Origin: UBA2784 sp964494625
Lineage (GTDB): Bacteria; Pseudomonadota; Alphaproteobacteria; Micropepsales; Micropepsaceae
Direction of reading: 5' to 3'
Length of the DNA: 64,000 nucleotides
Assembly: GCA_964494625.1 (NCBI GenBank)
Contig: CAZBRT010000003.1
Coordinates: forward strand, 496,001-560,000
A program made the translations under genes and the position numbers. Shown piece by piece: positions 7,565 through 16,341 of this stretch. Under the pieces are notes generated by a model. It searched no databases and was not told the origin of the DNA. It worked only from the letters and a program-made list of their open reading frames with translations. Position 1 is the stretch's first letter, and the number at the start of each line of letters is the position of its first letter.

Positions 7565-9883
7565 TCATTCAACGCCCTCCGGATAGACCCAAACCTGGGC
7601 GTTCTCGACCGGCAACGCGGCTCCGCTCTGGGGGCATTTGTACGTGCTGGGCAGGACGGGGATTCGCTCCGGGATGACCTCGCCTGTCTCGGGATCGGCC
7701 GTCTCTTCTCCGGTCGGGAAGGTCATTGCCTCGACGCAGAGATAGCCAAACTTCGAACGCGAGGTCGGCAGGCCGAACGGTGCGCCATCGCGGACGAACT
7801 TGATGAAGCCCTTGGTGGCCAGCACGCTGATCCGCTCGCGGATCGTGTCCTTGCCGCCAAGCCCGGCCTGGTTCTCGAAGCTCTCGGCGAACTGCAGCGC
7901 CGTGTAGAGCCGCCCGGTTTCGGCCTCATCGAAGAGCAGTTGCAGGATGACGTCGTGCTTGCGCACGCGCTCGGCGTCGAGCTTCTCGCCGAATTCTCGG
8001 CGCACGATCCGCTCGCCGGAGCGATCGATCACGACCCAACGCCCATCGGCCTTGTCGATGACCATCGGCTCGATGCCAGGGCCGTTGCGCAGCTCGAAAT
8101 GCAGCATCCGCTCGGGCCGGTCCTCATCGGGCCGGTACATGATGATGCCGGAGCTGTAGAAGCTGCGGAGCGAACCGGCGCCCGAGAGCGCCATGAACGG
8201 GTCCTCGACCAGCTGCTTCTTGGTGATCTTGCGGGTGTGGTGGCAGAGGATCAGGCCGGCATCTGGGGCGACAGCGTCCCGCAGGGCCTCGACCCGTTCC
8301 TGCAGGAAGAAGAGCATCGCCGTGTTGTCGTTCTCGCCACCTCCGTCAGGACCGCCATCGAATAGGTTGCGGATCGGATCGATGCAGAGAATGTCGGGAG
8401 CGCCGTGTCCGTAATGGGCACGGACGGCAGCGACGGCAAGTGCGACGCCGCCGGCGTCGAGCAGCATGCGGACCTTGGGCGTGGCGACGAGATTGTCGCG
8501 CGCCGCAACCAGGAGCGCGGGATCGAGGCGGATGCTCTGCAGGCGTTCGCGCAGGTAGTGGTATTGGATCTCGGCCTGCAGATAGAAGATGCGCAGCGGC
8601 CGGCTCGGCGCGAAGCCGAGGAACGGCACGCCCGCCGCCATGTGAACCAGCAGGCTGATCAGAAAGTCGCTCTTGCCGACCTTGGGGGCCCCGCCGAGAA
8701 CCAGCATGCCGCCCGGCGTCAGCACACGCGGTGCGATGATGTCGTCCGGCATCGGACTGGTGTCGTCGAGGAGGGCGCCGAGCGTGAACGCCGGCAATGC
8801 CGACATGGGCGGGGCTTCGATGCGTTCGAGCGCCGGCCCGTGGCGTTCCTCGTGCAGCCGCCAGAGGCGCTGCGCTTCCGAAGCGAGTCGCTCCAGCGGC
8901 CAACTCGGGCGCAGCTGGGCGGCGTTGTACTGGCAGATCGCCTCCCACGCCTCGTCCCGGCTCGTGCGCCCTTCATGGGCCATCCGCACATAGTGGCCGA
9001 TGGCGGCACTCGCCCCCTGGAAGCGCGTCCAGTCGTCTTCGCCGCCTTCGCGGACCGGGGTGGTCAGGATCTCCGTGATCGAGGGTTTGTCGGTCGGCGG
9101 TCCGGGCTCGGATCCGACCCCGGCCAGCGGCGGCATGGCGTCGACCAGTTCGGCGAAATCGCGCAGGTGAACCTCGACCCGCGGGCTGTGGCGGCGGATC
9201 GTGACCAGCCGCTTGAAGCCGCCCTTGTGATAGACCGAGCCGGCCAACCGGATCGGCTGGTGCGCCGAACGGAAGTGCGTGTCGCCGCCGACCTTCACGG
9301 CGATGTCGCCGCGCAGCCGACAGAGAAGCGCGATGTCCTCGCCCTCGGCCGGCTCGCTCAAGCGCCACCAGACATGCAGCTTGTCGAGACCGTCCGACGT
9401 GCGGCCGCCGCTTTCGACGAGCAGGGTCGGCTCGCCCAGATGCCGGATGAGATGATCGAGCTTGGCTGCGATGTCGCCCGCGTCGAGGTCCACCAGCACC
9501 GTCTGCATCTGCCGGACGTCTGCGGCTTTCGCCTTGCCGGTTTCGGTGACCGTTCCCGGCACCACGTAGAAGGCAGCGCCACCGCGCGCCGCCCAGCCGG
9601 CGAAGGCGACGGCTTTCTCCAGAAGGTTGTCGCCGATTTCGATCCAGGCGTTGTGGGGGCGATCGCCGCCGTGCTCTGCACGGCCATCTTCAGATTTCTT
9701 TGGGCCCTGGCCCTTGTCGACGAAACCGCGCAGCGGCACCCAGCCATCGCAATAGCCGAAGACGACATCGAGAAAGACGGCGATCTGCTCGGGATCCGGC
9801 TCGACGTCGAAGGGATCGGCCTGCGGCGCGGCGTCGTTGAAATCCCGCCACGCATCGAGCGAGACGACCTTGTCCTGACTCAT
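7565..9883 (-). CDS. PriPol-RepA-like primase/helicase fusion, phage replication protein
   Basis: A 772-residue protein begins MSQDKVVSLDAWRDFNDAAP. The N-terminal third is a primase-polymerase domain: acidic VDLDAGD near residue 130, SGGRTSDGLDKLHVWW, and HQPIRLAGSVYHKGG, matching the D-x-D, SGxGxHxYW and R-x-GS motifs. The second half is a RepA/RecA-like hexameric ATPase with Walker A GGAPKVGKSD (lysine near 404) and Walker B DILCIDPIRNLF. It would prime and unwind at the phage origin, for which the adjacent repeats are a candidate. The ATG overlaps the stop of the Cas4-like gene (ATGA); a longer start at 9928 is less likely. Confidence 0.88.
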   Translation of the reverse strand: MSQDKVVSLDAWRDFNDAAPQADPFDVEPDPEQIAVFLDVVFGYCDGWVPLRGFVDKGQGPKKSEDGRAEHGGDRPHNAWIEIGDNLLEKAVAFAGWAARGGAAFYVVPGTVTETGKAKAADVRQMQTVLVDLDAGDIAAKLDHLIRHLGEPTLLVESGGRTSDGLDKLHVWWRLSEPAEGEDIALLCRLRGDIAVKVGGDTHFRSAHQPIRLAGSVYHKGGFKRLVTIRRHSPRVEVHLRDFAELVDAMPPLAGVGSEPGPPTDKPSITEILTTPVREGGEDDWTRFQGASAAIGHYVRMAHEGRTSRDEAWEAICQYNAAQLRPSWPLERLASEAQRLWRLHEERHGPALERIEAPPMSALPAFTLGALLDDTSPMPDDIIAPRVLTPGGMLVLGGAPKVGKSDFLISLLVHMAAGVPFLGFAPSRPLRIFYLQAEIQYHYLRERLQSIRLDPALLVAARDNLVATPKVRMLLDAGGVALAVAAVRAHYGHGAPDILCIDPIRNLFDGGPDGGGENDNTAMLFFLQERVEALRDAVAPDAGLILCHHTRKITKKQLVEDPFMALSGAGSLRSFYSSGIIMYRPDEDRPERMLHFELRNGPGIEPMVIDKADGRWVVIDRSGERIVRREFGEKLDAERVRKHDVILQLLFDEAETGRLYTALQFAESFENQAGLGGKDTIRERISVLATKGFIKFVRDGAPFGLPTSRSKFGYLCVEAMTFPTGEETADPETGEVIPERIPVLPSTYKCPQSGAALPVENAQVWVYPEGVE

Positions 9884-10647
9884 GCCGACAGCGCCCAGCA
9901 GCGATCCGCCCACGGGCACATCCGGCACTCGTGAAAATCGCGGGCAGCGGCGATGCGCGGCAGCAGCTCTCCGGCGTCGGTTGCCTGCAGGATCCGCACA
10001 CCACGATCGCTCATCCGTTGAGCGAAGCCTGGGTTGAACGGCACGAGCTCATGGTGGAGTTCGGCGGTGTCCTTGTTGATGGCGGTGAACAGCGCCGGAT
10101 TGTCGGAGATGCCAGGAACCTGAGCTTCCATGTAGGCCTGGTAGAGGGCGATCTGCGCCGCGTAGACCGGCTTCGCCACGACGACGCCTTTGGCCACGGT
10201 CTCGCGCCAGTTCTTCGCGTTCATCGTCTTGCATTCCCAAAGCGCGGGAACGCCGATGCCTAGCGGCTCGGGTCCGGCGGCGATGATCCCGTCGACATGC
10301 CCGCGGATCCGCCCACCAGCCACCGAGAAGCCGAATTGCTCTCCGTCCAGGCGGTTGCTTTTGCGGGTGTAGAGATCGAACCCGGCCGCCCGGAGCCACC
10401 GGACGGCGAGATCTTCGAGCGCGTGTCCGATCTCGAATATCCGCAGCGTCTGGCCGGAGAACTCCTGGTCAACATCCTTCGGCGCGCCCGCGAACTCGAA
10501 CTGGAGTGCGCGTTCGCAAGGAGCCCCGAGGCGGGAGCCGCCGAGATAGGTCCGTGACGGTGTCGCGGCGCGTGCGGCTTTGATCGCCGTGTCGATGACC
10601 GCGTTGATGCGCTCAGTGCAGGTGGGGCGATGGTTGTAGTCGAGCAT
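9880..10647 (-). CDS. Cas4-like PD-(D/E)XK nuclease with Fe-S cluster cysteines
   Basis: The 255-residue protein has nuclease residues H75, D119 (GHVDGII), E138 and K140 (ALWECKTMN). It also has four cysteines in the Cas4/AddB arrangement: C44 (GAPCERAL), and C241, C244 and C250 near the C-terminus (ECRMCPWADRC). Such enzymes are 5'-3' exonucleases whose Fe-S clamp stabilises the domain. In phage modules they supply single-stranded ends for annealing proteins, here the Sak4-like ATPase. No cas1 or CRISPR array is present. It is coupled by short overlaps to genes on both sides. Confidence 0.88.
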   Translation of the reverse strand: MLDYNHRPTCTERINAVIDTAIKAARAATPSRTYLGGSRLGAPCERALQFEFAGAPKDVDQEFSGQTLRIFEIGHALEDLAVRWLRAAGFDLYTRKSNRLDGEQFGFSVAGGRIRGHVDGIIAAGPEPLGIGVPALWECKTMNAKNWRETVAKGVVVAKPVYAAQIALYQAYMEAQVPGISDNPALFTAINKDTAELHHELVPFNPGFAQRMSDRGVRILQATDAGELLPRIAAARDFHECRMCPWADRCWALSA

Positions 10648-11057
10648 CAGAACGGCACCTCCGCCTCGGTGCTTTCCGCCGTGGCGTGCATAGCGTCCTG
10701 GAAGCCGCCGACCGCGACTTCGATGAGCGTCAGCACCTGTGCCTCGGAGAGATCGGATAGCTGTGCCTGCCAGCCGATCTCCTCCATGATTTCGGCGACC
10801 GGCTTCATGGCGGTGCGGATCGCCGCCTTCTCCTGTTCGGTGAGATCAACCATGGCCCAGCGCTCCCGCGCCAAGTGCGCCCAGAAGCCTTGGCAGGCCA
10901 TCGAGCAGAACCAGACCGACGGGCGCGGCTGCTTCGACCGCACCGGGTCGAACCAGCCAAAGCCACGGGTGGGTCGTCGGCAGACAGCACAGAGCGTTCC
11001 ACGCGGATGCCAGAGCCGCCGCCGGTCCTCGGCCGTGATGGGGGTGAGAGATGCCAT
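10647..11057 (-). CDS. DUF6511 domain-containing phage protein
   Basis: A 136-residue protein has two parts. The N-terminus has zinc-ribbon-like cysteines: LCAVCRRPTRGFGW, then WFCSMACQGFW. The C-terminal helical part reads VDLTEQEKAAIRTAMKPVAE, IMEEIGWQAQLSDLSEAQVL and TLIEVAVGGFQDAMHA, the pattern I associate with DUF6511. Four cysteines spaced as two pairs suggest a single bound zinc. It sits between the helicase and nuclease genes, with a TGATG overlap downstream, so a replication-accessory role is plausible but unproven. Confidence 0.75.
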   Translation of the reverse strand: MASLTPITAEDRRRLWHPRGTLCAVCRRPTRGFGWFDPVRSKQPRPSVWFCSMACQGFWAHLARERWAMVDLTEQEKAAIRTAMKPVAEIMEEIGWQAQLSDLSEAQVLTLIEVAVGGFQDAMHATAESTEAEVPF

Positions 11058-11060
11058 GGG

Positions 11061-12764
11061 TCATGCCGCCCTCCCGATGTTTGCCTCGGGCGCGGCTTCG
11101 GCAGCTCCGAAGACGAGGGAGCGGATGCCGTCGCGGTTGAACCGGAAGGCGAGCAGCGCCGAGGCCTGGTAACGGGTGAGCCCGAAGTCCTGCCGGCACT
11201 CGGGCGGCAGGAAGGCGAGCTGCCGGTCGGTCGGCGGCTGGTTCAGCCAGCGGCGCGTCTTGTGCGCGCTCTCGTCGCTCTCATGCTCGTTGAGCCAGTC
11301 GTCAGCTGCCGCGAGGCAGACAGTGCGTTCGCCCATCGCCAGCAGATGCGGCCGCTGCTTCTGCAGGCCCCCGATGCCGTACCAGCGGCCGTTCAGGAAG
11401 AAGACGCCGCCCCAGGCATTGAAGCCGCTTGCGATGAGCGCGGCATCGTCGCCGAAGAGATCGCACCAGCGGAAGCTCGACCGCTTCAGGAGATCGATCT
11501 CCGACATCACGAAGTCGCCGAGCGGCGTGACCTCGCCCACATCCTCCCGTTCCCAGAGGTGACCGCACAGCGGGCATTCGGTGGTGGCGAGCGGCACGAC
11601 GGCGCCGCAGTCCGGGCAATCCTTGGTCGGCGCCTCGCCGGTCGGCTCGCGGCCGTTCAGATCGACGTCCTGTTCCAGCGATCCGTGCAGCAGGGTCGAG
11701 GTGCCGAAATCGAGCACGATGCAGTCGGTCTTGACGACGCCCGGATGCTCCTCGGGCGAGACCGTGCGCAGGCCCCGGCCGACCATCTGGATCATGGTCG
11801 ATTTGTAGGAGCTTGGCCGCAGCAGCACGACGCAGCTCGTCGGCGGGTGATCCCAACCCTCGGTCAGGACCGCGACATTGACGACGACCCGCAGGTCGCC
11901 GGCGGCATAAGCCGCGAGCGTCGCCTTGCGCTCGGTGTCGGTCATGTCGCCGTAGATCAGCCCCGCTGCGACGCCCGCCGCGTTGAAGGCGGCGGTCACG
12001 TTGCGTGCGTGATCGACCGTCGAACAGAACACCACCGTCTGGCGCTCGCCCGCCTTTTCGCGCCAATGGCGCACGACAGCTTCCGTGACCGGCGAGCGGT
12101 TCATGATCGCATCGACCTCGGCCATGTCGAAATCGTCGGCCGTGCGCCGCACCTTGGTGAGTTGGTCCTGGACGCCGACATCGATCACGAAGGTGCGGGG
12201 CGGCACGAGATGGCCAGAGGCGATGAGCTCCCCGATCCGGATCTGGTCGGCGACGTTCGAGAACACCGGGCGCAGGCCGCGCTTGTCGCCCCGGTTGGGC
12301 GTTGCCGTGACGCCGTAGATCCGGCACATGGGATTGCGCCGGAGCGCCGTGTCGATGATGCGCCGATAGCTGTCGGCGGCCGCGTGATGCGCCTCGTCGA
12401 TCACCAGGAGGTCGAGTGCTGGCAGCTGGTCGAGATTGCCGGAGCGCGCCAGCGTGGGCACCATCGCGAAGGTGACCTGGCCGTTCCAGGATTTCTCCTT
12501 GGCGTCGACGACCGAAGTCGTGATCCGCGGGTTCACCCGGCCGAACTTGCTGCGGTTCTGAGCAGTCAACTCGTCGCGGTGGGCGAGCACGCAGGCCTTG
12601 GCACTAGTGCTCTTCGGGGTCTCGCCGACCATGCGCCCGACGACGCCCGAGAGCATGATCGTTTTGCCTGCCCCGGTCGGAGCGACACCGAGGGTGTTTC
12701 CATGTTCGCCGAGCGCGCGGACGCTACGCTCGACGAACTGTTTCTGGCGGGGGCGCAACAGCAT
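11061..12764 (-). CDS. Phage SF2 DEAH-box helicase
   Basis: This 567-residue protein has Walker A APTGAGKT near residue 30, the box DLLVIDEAHH and motif III VTATPNRGD. The C-terminal helicase half includes TEGWDHPPTSCVVLLRP and QMVGRGLR. A zinc ribbon follows (CPDCGAVVPLATTECPLCGH). The arrangement matches phage DEAD/DEAH helicases related to RadD/UvsW-like branch-processing enzymes, which rewind or resolve recombination intermediates. The start at 12764 is 10 bp downstream of the preceding gene, consistent with one operon. Confidence 0.88.
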   Translation of the reverse strand: MLLRPRQKQFVERSVRALGEHGNTLGVAPTGAGKTIMLSGVVGRMVGETPKSTSAKACVLAHRDELTAQNRSKFGRVNPRITTSVVDAKEKSWNGQVTFAMVPTLARSGNLDQLPALDLLVIDEAHHAAADSYRRIIDTALRRNPMCRIYGVTATPNRGDKRGLRPVFSNVADQIRIGELIASGHLVPPRTFVIDVGVQDQLTKVRRTADDFDMAEVDAIMNRSPVTEAVVRHWREKAGERQTVVFCSTVDHARNVTAAFNAAGVAAGLIYGDMTDTERKATLAAYAAGDLRVVVNVAVLTEGWDHPPTSCVVLLRPSSYKSTMIQMVGRGLRTVSPEEHPGVVKTDCIVLDFGTSTLLHGSLEQDVDLNGREPTGEAPTKDCPDCGAVVPLATTECPLCGHLWEREDVGEVTPLGDFVMSEIDLLKRSSFRWCDLFGDDAALIASGFNAWGGVFFLNGRWYGIGGLQKQRPHLLAMGERTVCLAAADDWLNEHESDESAHKTRRWLNQPPTDRQLAFLPPECRQDFGLTRYQASALLAFRFNRDGIRSLVFGAAEAAPEANIGRAA

Positions 12765-12774
12765 GGCGTGCCCC

Positions 12775-13371
12775 TCACTGCGCCCAGGACGGGCGCACGC
12801 CCGTCATCGGCTTGGAAGATTGGGGCATCGAGGACTGGGAAGGCTGCGGCTGCGGCGGCGCGATTGTGCCGGCCGCACCCATGATGGCGGCATACTCCCT
12901 GTGATCCGGCGTCACCGCCGTGCGGATCTCGTTCTTCTCCTCGCCATTGGTGTCCGTGCCGACATCGATCTTTGCAACGAACTCGAGCCCCTCGAGATCG
13001 GCAAAGCCGCCGATACGGCGGGCGGCCTGCGCCTGAGCGGAGTTGTCCTTGTCGGAGATGCCGCGCGCCGAGTTCAGCATGCCGCGCACGAGGCTGCGGC
13101 CCATGTTCGCCCAGTCCGGACCCTTGGGGCTGTAGAGCCCGATCAGGGTGAAGATCTTGCGCCGGGCGTAGGGTCCTTCGAGCACCGTGAACTCGCCCGA
13201 GAGGTAGACCGACCCGGTCGTCCCGCGCGTGGCGTAACCGCCGGTCCAGCCCTGAGCCGGATCGTCGAAACCGCCCGGGCGGATGGTCAGGCGCACCTTG
13301 GCCAGCGTGCCTTTCGGGATGATGTTGGCGTTCTGCTTGGCGTCGTTGAAGTCGTTCCAGGATCCAGACAT
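12775..13371 (-). CDS. Phage protein of unknown function, possible ssDNA-binding accessory
   Basis: The 198-residue protein begins MSGSWNDFNDAKQNANIIPK. A mostly beta N-terminal domain has KVRLTIRPGGF, GSVYLSGEFTVLEGPYARRK and FTLIGLYSPKGPDWANMGRS. The tail is low-complexity, rich in Pro, Gln and Ser, and ends PSWAQ. A globular beta domain with a flexible tail next to a Sak4-like recombinase and an SF2 helicase resembles single-stranded DNA-binding proteins of phage recombination modules. That is inference; no signature residues prove an OB fold. Confidence 0.65.
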   Translation of the reverse strand: MSGSWNDFNDAKQNANIIPKGTLAKVRLTIRPGGFDDPAQGWTGGYATRGTTGSVYLSGEFTVLEGPYARRKIFTLIGLYSPKGPDWANMGRSLVRGMLNSARGISDKDNSAQAQAARRIGGFADLEGLEFVAKIDVGTDTNGEEKNEIRTAVTPDHREYAAIMGAAGTIAPPQPQPSQSSMPQSSKPMTGVRPSWAQ

Positions 13372-13388
13372 GACTGTGGTCTCCTCGT

Positions 13389-14294
13389 TCAGGCGTTTTC
13401 GGGATGGGTGGGGATGTCGGCGGCCGCTTCGGGCGTCGGCGAGACGCCGGTCGGGGGCGGACTCGGGCGGCCGAATGCCAATCGCTCGGATGCAGGTCGC
13501 ACGGGACCGCGGATCTTCGCCATCAGGCGTCCGAGATGTGGCTCCTCGATCAGATCAAGACGGCCGGAGCGGTCCTTCGCAGGGAAGCTCCAGGCGTTGA
13601 TCGTGTGGCAGACGAAGGCGCGGTATGGCGTGCCGGCGGCGTCCTTGATCTCGGCCATCGTCAGCACTTCATCGACGATGCCCGGCAGCTCCAGCCCGGT
13701 CTTCGAGCCGTCGATCTGGACGGAGAAGATGCGCCGGTTGAAGTCGTCGAGCTTCTCGTCGAGGATTCCGACGAACCAGACGTTCTTCGCCCGTGTGTGC
13801 TGCAAATGCGTGAGCCACGCGATCATCTCGCGGCCGTGCAGGCCGTAGGCGCCGCGAATGTCGGGCTTGCCAGTCTTGTCGGAAAACGCCTCTGGCTGGC
13901 CTTTGCTCCACTGGAAACAGAGCCTGCCAGCGACGGTGATCGAGTCGATGAAGATCGTCTGGTAGCGGTCGAGCGCGGCTGGATCGCCGAAGCGCTCGCA
14001 CACTGCAGCGTAATGGGCGCTGCTATAGACTTGGTCGTCCCGCAACGCCGGATTGGGGCCGCCGATGAAGACCGCGAAGTCGCGGCATTCGGCCCAGGTG
14101 CGTGGCCGGACGCTGTCACCAGTCCATCCCTCGATGGCGAGATCGCCCGCTTCGAGATCGATGAAGAGCGTGGTGGCGGCGTCGAGCGTCCAGAGCAGGC
14201 TGGTCTTGCCGATCCCGGACTTGCCGAAGATCGTGCCCTTGATGCCGCGTTGCTCGGCGAGCCGCTGATCGGCCGAGATGATCGGGAGGGCCAT
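13389..14294 (-). CDS. Sak4-like RecA-fold ATPase (AAA_24 type), phage recombination protein
   Basis: A 301-residue protein begins MALPIISADQRLAEQRGIKG. Walker A is GKSGIGKTSLLW, and the Walker B-like strand is TIFIDSITVAGR. FVGILDEKLDDFNRRIF and KTGLELPGIVDEVLTM follow, features of phage nucleotide-binding proteins of the Sak4 type. Sak4 proteins are short RecA-like ATPases that promote single-strand annealing with a phage SSB. The adjacent 198-aa protein could be that partner. The ATG at 14294 overlaps the upstream stop (TGATG); the preceding in-frame GTG at 14297 is less likely. Confidence 0.82.
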   Translation of the reverse strand: MALPIISADQRLAEQRGIKGTIFGKSGIGKTSLLWTLDAATTLFIDLEAGDLAIEGWTGDSVRPRTWAECRDFAVFIGGPNPALRDDQVYSSAHYAAVCERFGDPAALDRYQTIFIDSITVAGRLCFQWSKGQPEAFSDKTGKPDIRGAYGLHGREMIAWLTHLQHTRAKNVWFVGILDEKLDDFNRRIFSVQIDGSKTGLELPGIVDEVLTMAEIKDAAGTPYRAFVCHTINAWSFPAKDRSGRLDLIEEPHLGRLMAKIRGPVRPASERLAFGRPSPPPTGVSPTPEAAADIPTHPENA

Positions 14295-14590
14295 CACTTG
14301 CCTCCCTTCGCCGCGATCACGGCGTCGATCGCGATGTCCACTCCCAACGCGCCGGATTTGCGGGCATCGTCATGAAGGGTGCGCACCGCGTCGATCTCGC
14401 GGTAGAGCGCCGATGCCCGCGCGTTCAGCCCGATGAGGGCGAACGCAAGGTCGTCGATCGAAGCCGTCCCGACTGGCTTGACGGTCTCGTCGCGACGGCC
14501 GCCAAGGGCCGGCACCCGGATGGTCTCGGGCAGCTTGTCCAACCCGAAATGCTGCTCGCGAAGCACCGCAAGTTTCTTCGGGATGCTCAT
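14294..14590 (-). CDS. Phage hypothetical protein (98 aa)
   Basis: It starts MSIPKKLAVLREQHFGLDKL and ends AIDAVIAAKGGK. It is largely helical, with a central segment (VGTASIDDLAFALIGLNARA) and a likely coiled segment (SALYREIDAVRTLHDDARKS). It is coupled at both ends by ATGA/TGATG overlaps within the early operon, upstream of the Sak4-like gene. No characterised family is recognised. An accessory role in recombination is suggested only by context. Confidence 0.68.
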   Translation of the reverse strand: MSIPKKLAVLREQHFGLDKLPETIRVPALGGRRDETVKPVGTASIDDLAFALIGLNARASALYREIDAVRTLHDDARKSGALGVDIAIDAVIAAKGGK

Positions 14591-15075
14591 GACGTCACCT
14601 CGGTGTTCAGGGAAAGGCGGAAGCTGGGCTTGCCGGTTCGGACGGTGCGCGCGTCCTCGAAGGCGGAGCGGATGTGGCTCGGCCAGGCCGCGAACTTGCG
14701 TTCGGGCACCTTGATCGCGACATCGACGTATTCGCCGGGGTCGTCGCCCTCGGCCCGGATGCGCTCGACGAGAGCGGCGAGCTTGTCCTGGTCCCAGTCG
14801 ACGCGCTTCGGCAGATCGGCGATGACGGTGACCGCGCCGTCGTCGAAGCGGATCGTGCCGGTGTCCTTGCCGGCTGCCTGGCGCGCCGAATGGGAGCGGT
14901 CGGCGTACTTGAGGGCGACGGCGCCATCGAGCCAGTCGCTGGCCATCTTGGCGCGGCGAAGGGCTTCGGCGGCCGCGTCCTGCAGGAGAGCGAGCTGTTC
15001 GGCGGTCAGAGCGGCGATGTCGCCGACGGCCATGCGCCGGAGCTCATCGAGGGAGATGCGGTTGGAGATCGTCAT
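14587..15075 (-). CDS. Phage hypothetical protein (162 aa), early operon
   Basis: The ATG at 15075 (MTISNRISLDELRRMAVGDI) has GAGGGG in good position. The frame extends further upstream, but that part overlaps the HTH gene and looks like its shadow. The N-terminal half is helical (AALTAEQLALLQDAAAEALR); the C-terminal half mixes beta strands with YVDVAIKVPERKFAAWPSHI. Its residues around VIADLPKRVDWDQDKLAALV resemble uncharacterised phage early proteins. Overlaps on the downstream side place it in the recombination operon. Confidence 0.68.
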   Translation of the reverse strand: MTISNRISLDELRRMAVGDIAALTAEQLALLQDAAAEALRRAKMASDWLDGAVALKYADRSHSARQAAGKDTGTIRFDDGAVTVIADLPKRVDWDQDKLAALVERIRAEGDDPGEYVDVAIKVPERKFAAWPSHIRSAFEDARTVRTGKPSFRLSLNTEVTS

Positions 15076-15085
15076 GACCGCCCCC

Positions 15086-15295
15086 TCACGCCGCAGGCTT
15101 TGCGGGGGTGTCGGCGGTGCTCGCGCGGATCTGCTCGCGCTCGAACTCTTCGACGTCTTCGAGGCGGTACACGACCCGACCGCCGAGTTTGACGAAGCTC
15201 GGGCCTTCGCCCGTCCAGCGCCACCGCTCAAGCGTGCGGTGGCTGATGTTCCAGCGCGCAGCCAGGTCGATCTGGTTGAGGTGTTTCGTAGCCAT
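15086..15295 (-). CDS. Excisionase/AlpA-like helix-turn-helix protein
   Basis: The 69-residue protein contains LNQIDLAARWNISHRTLERW followed by GEGPSFVKLGGRVVYRLEDV, the winged MerR-like HTH of the HTH_17/excisionase group. Such proteins bind att-site DNA as directionality factors or act as small activators. It is the first of the tightly coupled early genes. A 100-bp spacer (15296-15396) separates it from the gene upstream, so a promoter may lie there. Confidence 0.85.
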   Translation of the reverse strand: MATKHLNQIDLAARWNISHRTLERWRWTGEGPSFVKLGGRVVYRLEDVEEFEREQIRASTADTPAKPAA

Positions 15296-15396
15296 CTGTG
15301 TCTCCTTGGGTTTTTGTCGAAAACCTGCGGAGACGATGGCGTGCGGGCAGAGAGAAAACCGACCCGGTCAGAGGGAGAAAAACAGAGAGAAAAACG

Positions 15397-16341
15397 TCAG
15401 GGTTCGAAGCCCCAGAGCCCGTTATCGGATTTCAGATGCGGTTCGAGTTCCGCCCAGCGCTGCGCGCCGAAAGCCTGGCGCAGGGTCTTCGCGCTGGACT
15501 GGGCGTGATCAAGGAGTTCGCGGGCGCCGAAGCGTTTCTTGTCCTTGAAGCCTTGGACGAGCTTGCGAGCAATGGCGATGTGAATGTCCGACTTAAAGCT
15601 GATCGTCACGTTCCCGTTGATGACCAGCTGCTGTCCGCTCGGCGAAAGGTGGACCCTCTCATGAACGTCGGCAGGCGGCGCGCCTTCTACGAGCGCAGTG
15701 AGAATGGCAGGGTTGATCGCCAAGCCCGCGCTGAACTCGATCACGTCGCGGACCGGCACGATGACGTGGCCGGGCAAGGTCGACTCGGGTAGCTTCGACG
15801 CAGGTGTGCTGGTCAGCAGAATCCGGATCTGCGTCGTGGGACGCCGTCGGGCAGCTTCGGCGACTTGTCCCCAGACCATTTGATCCGACAGTCTGCGCAC
15901 GAACCAGATCGGCACGCGTTGTCGACGACGGCCGAGTCTCGCGTCACCGATCTCCCACAAGATCTCCGGCGCAAGCTCCGTGGCGCCGCTACGCGATGTG
16001 ACGTCGATTTGCACCAGCAAAGACGCAAGCAGAACGGGATGGTTGACTCGGAAGAGCGTCAGGCGCGCTTTCGGAACATCGATCCAACCTGCCGACGGGC
16101 TGAAGTACCCGTATCCATTTCGATCGGCAGACCAGGTCAGCGAGATGGGTTCGTCATCGTGATCGACGAGTGAAGCCGCTGCCGCGACGTGCCCGTCAGG
16201 CAGGAGCAGATTTGCTGCCAGCAGTTCCGCCGAACTTTTGGTGTGGTAATCGGAGAGCACGGTTCCGGCGATCTTCCCGGCCGCGCTCTCCAATATCGTC
16301 AGAAGCAGTTCGATCGCCTTCCGATCAATCGACGACGGCAC
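15397..16341 (-). CDS. Phage-associated protein of unknown function (314 aa), partner of the next gene
   Basis: The frame starts with GTG at 16341, overlapping the upstream gene by 17 bp. The middle segment is beta-rich: RVPIWFVRRLSDQMVWGQVA, RILLTSTPASKL and GHVIVPVRDVIEFSAGLAIN. A C-terminal helical segment reads DIHIAIARKLVQGFKDKKRF, then GARELLDHAQSSAKTLRQAF, and ends LWGFEP. The C-terminal 60 residues could form a winged helix. No signal peptide, membrane span or known catalytic motif is visible. The overlap suggests the two proteins act together. Confidence 0.7.
   Translation of the reverse strand: MPSSIDRKAIELLLTILESAAGKIAGTVLSDYHTKSSAELLAANLLLPDGHVAAAASLVDHDDEPISLTWSADRNGYGYFSPSAGWIDVPKARLTLFRVNHPVLLASLLVQIDVTSRSGATELAPEILWEIGDARLGRRRQRVPIWFVRRLSDQMVWGQVAEAARRRPTTQIRILLTSTPASKLPESTLPGHVIVPVRDVIEFSAGLAINPAILTALVEGAPPADVHERVHLSPSGQQLVINGNVTISFKSDIHIAIARKLVQGFKDKKRFGARELLDHAQSSAKTLRQAFGAQRWAELEPHLKSDNGLWGFEP

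Noticed and set aside
7152..7568. Longer N-terminus for the RuvC-like protein
   Set aside because: The upstream codons are made of the repeat cluster and hairpins, and the protein fold begins after 7151.
8405..9934. Long plus-strand open frame (509 codons)
   Set aside because: It mirrors the primase-helicase gene and shows no protein-like motif.
10875..12884. Long plus-strand open frame (669 codons)
   Set aside because: It is antisense to the SF2 helicase, whose motifs are complete on the other strand.
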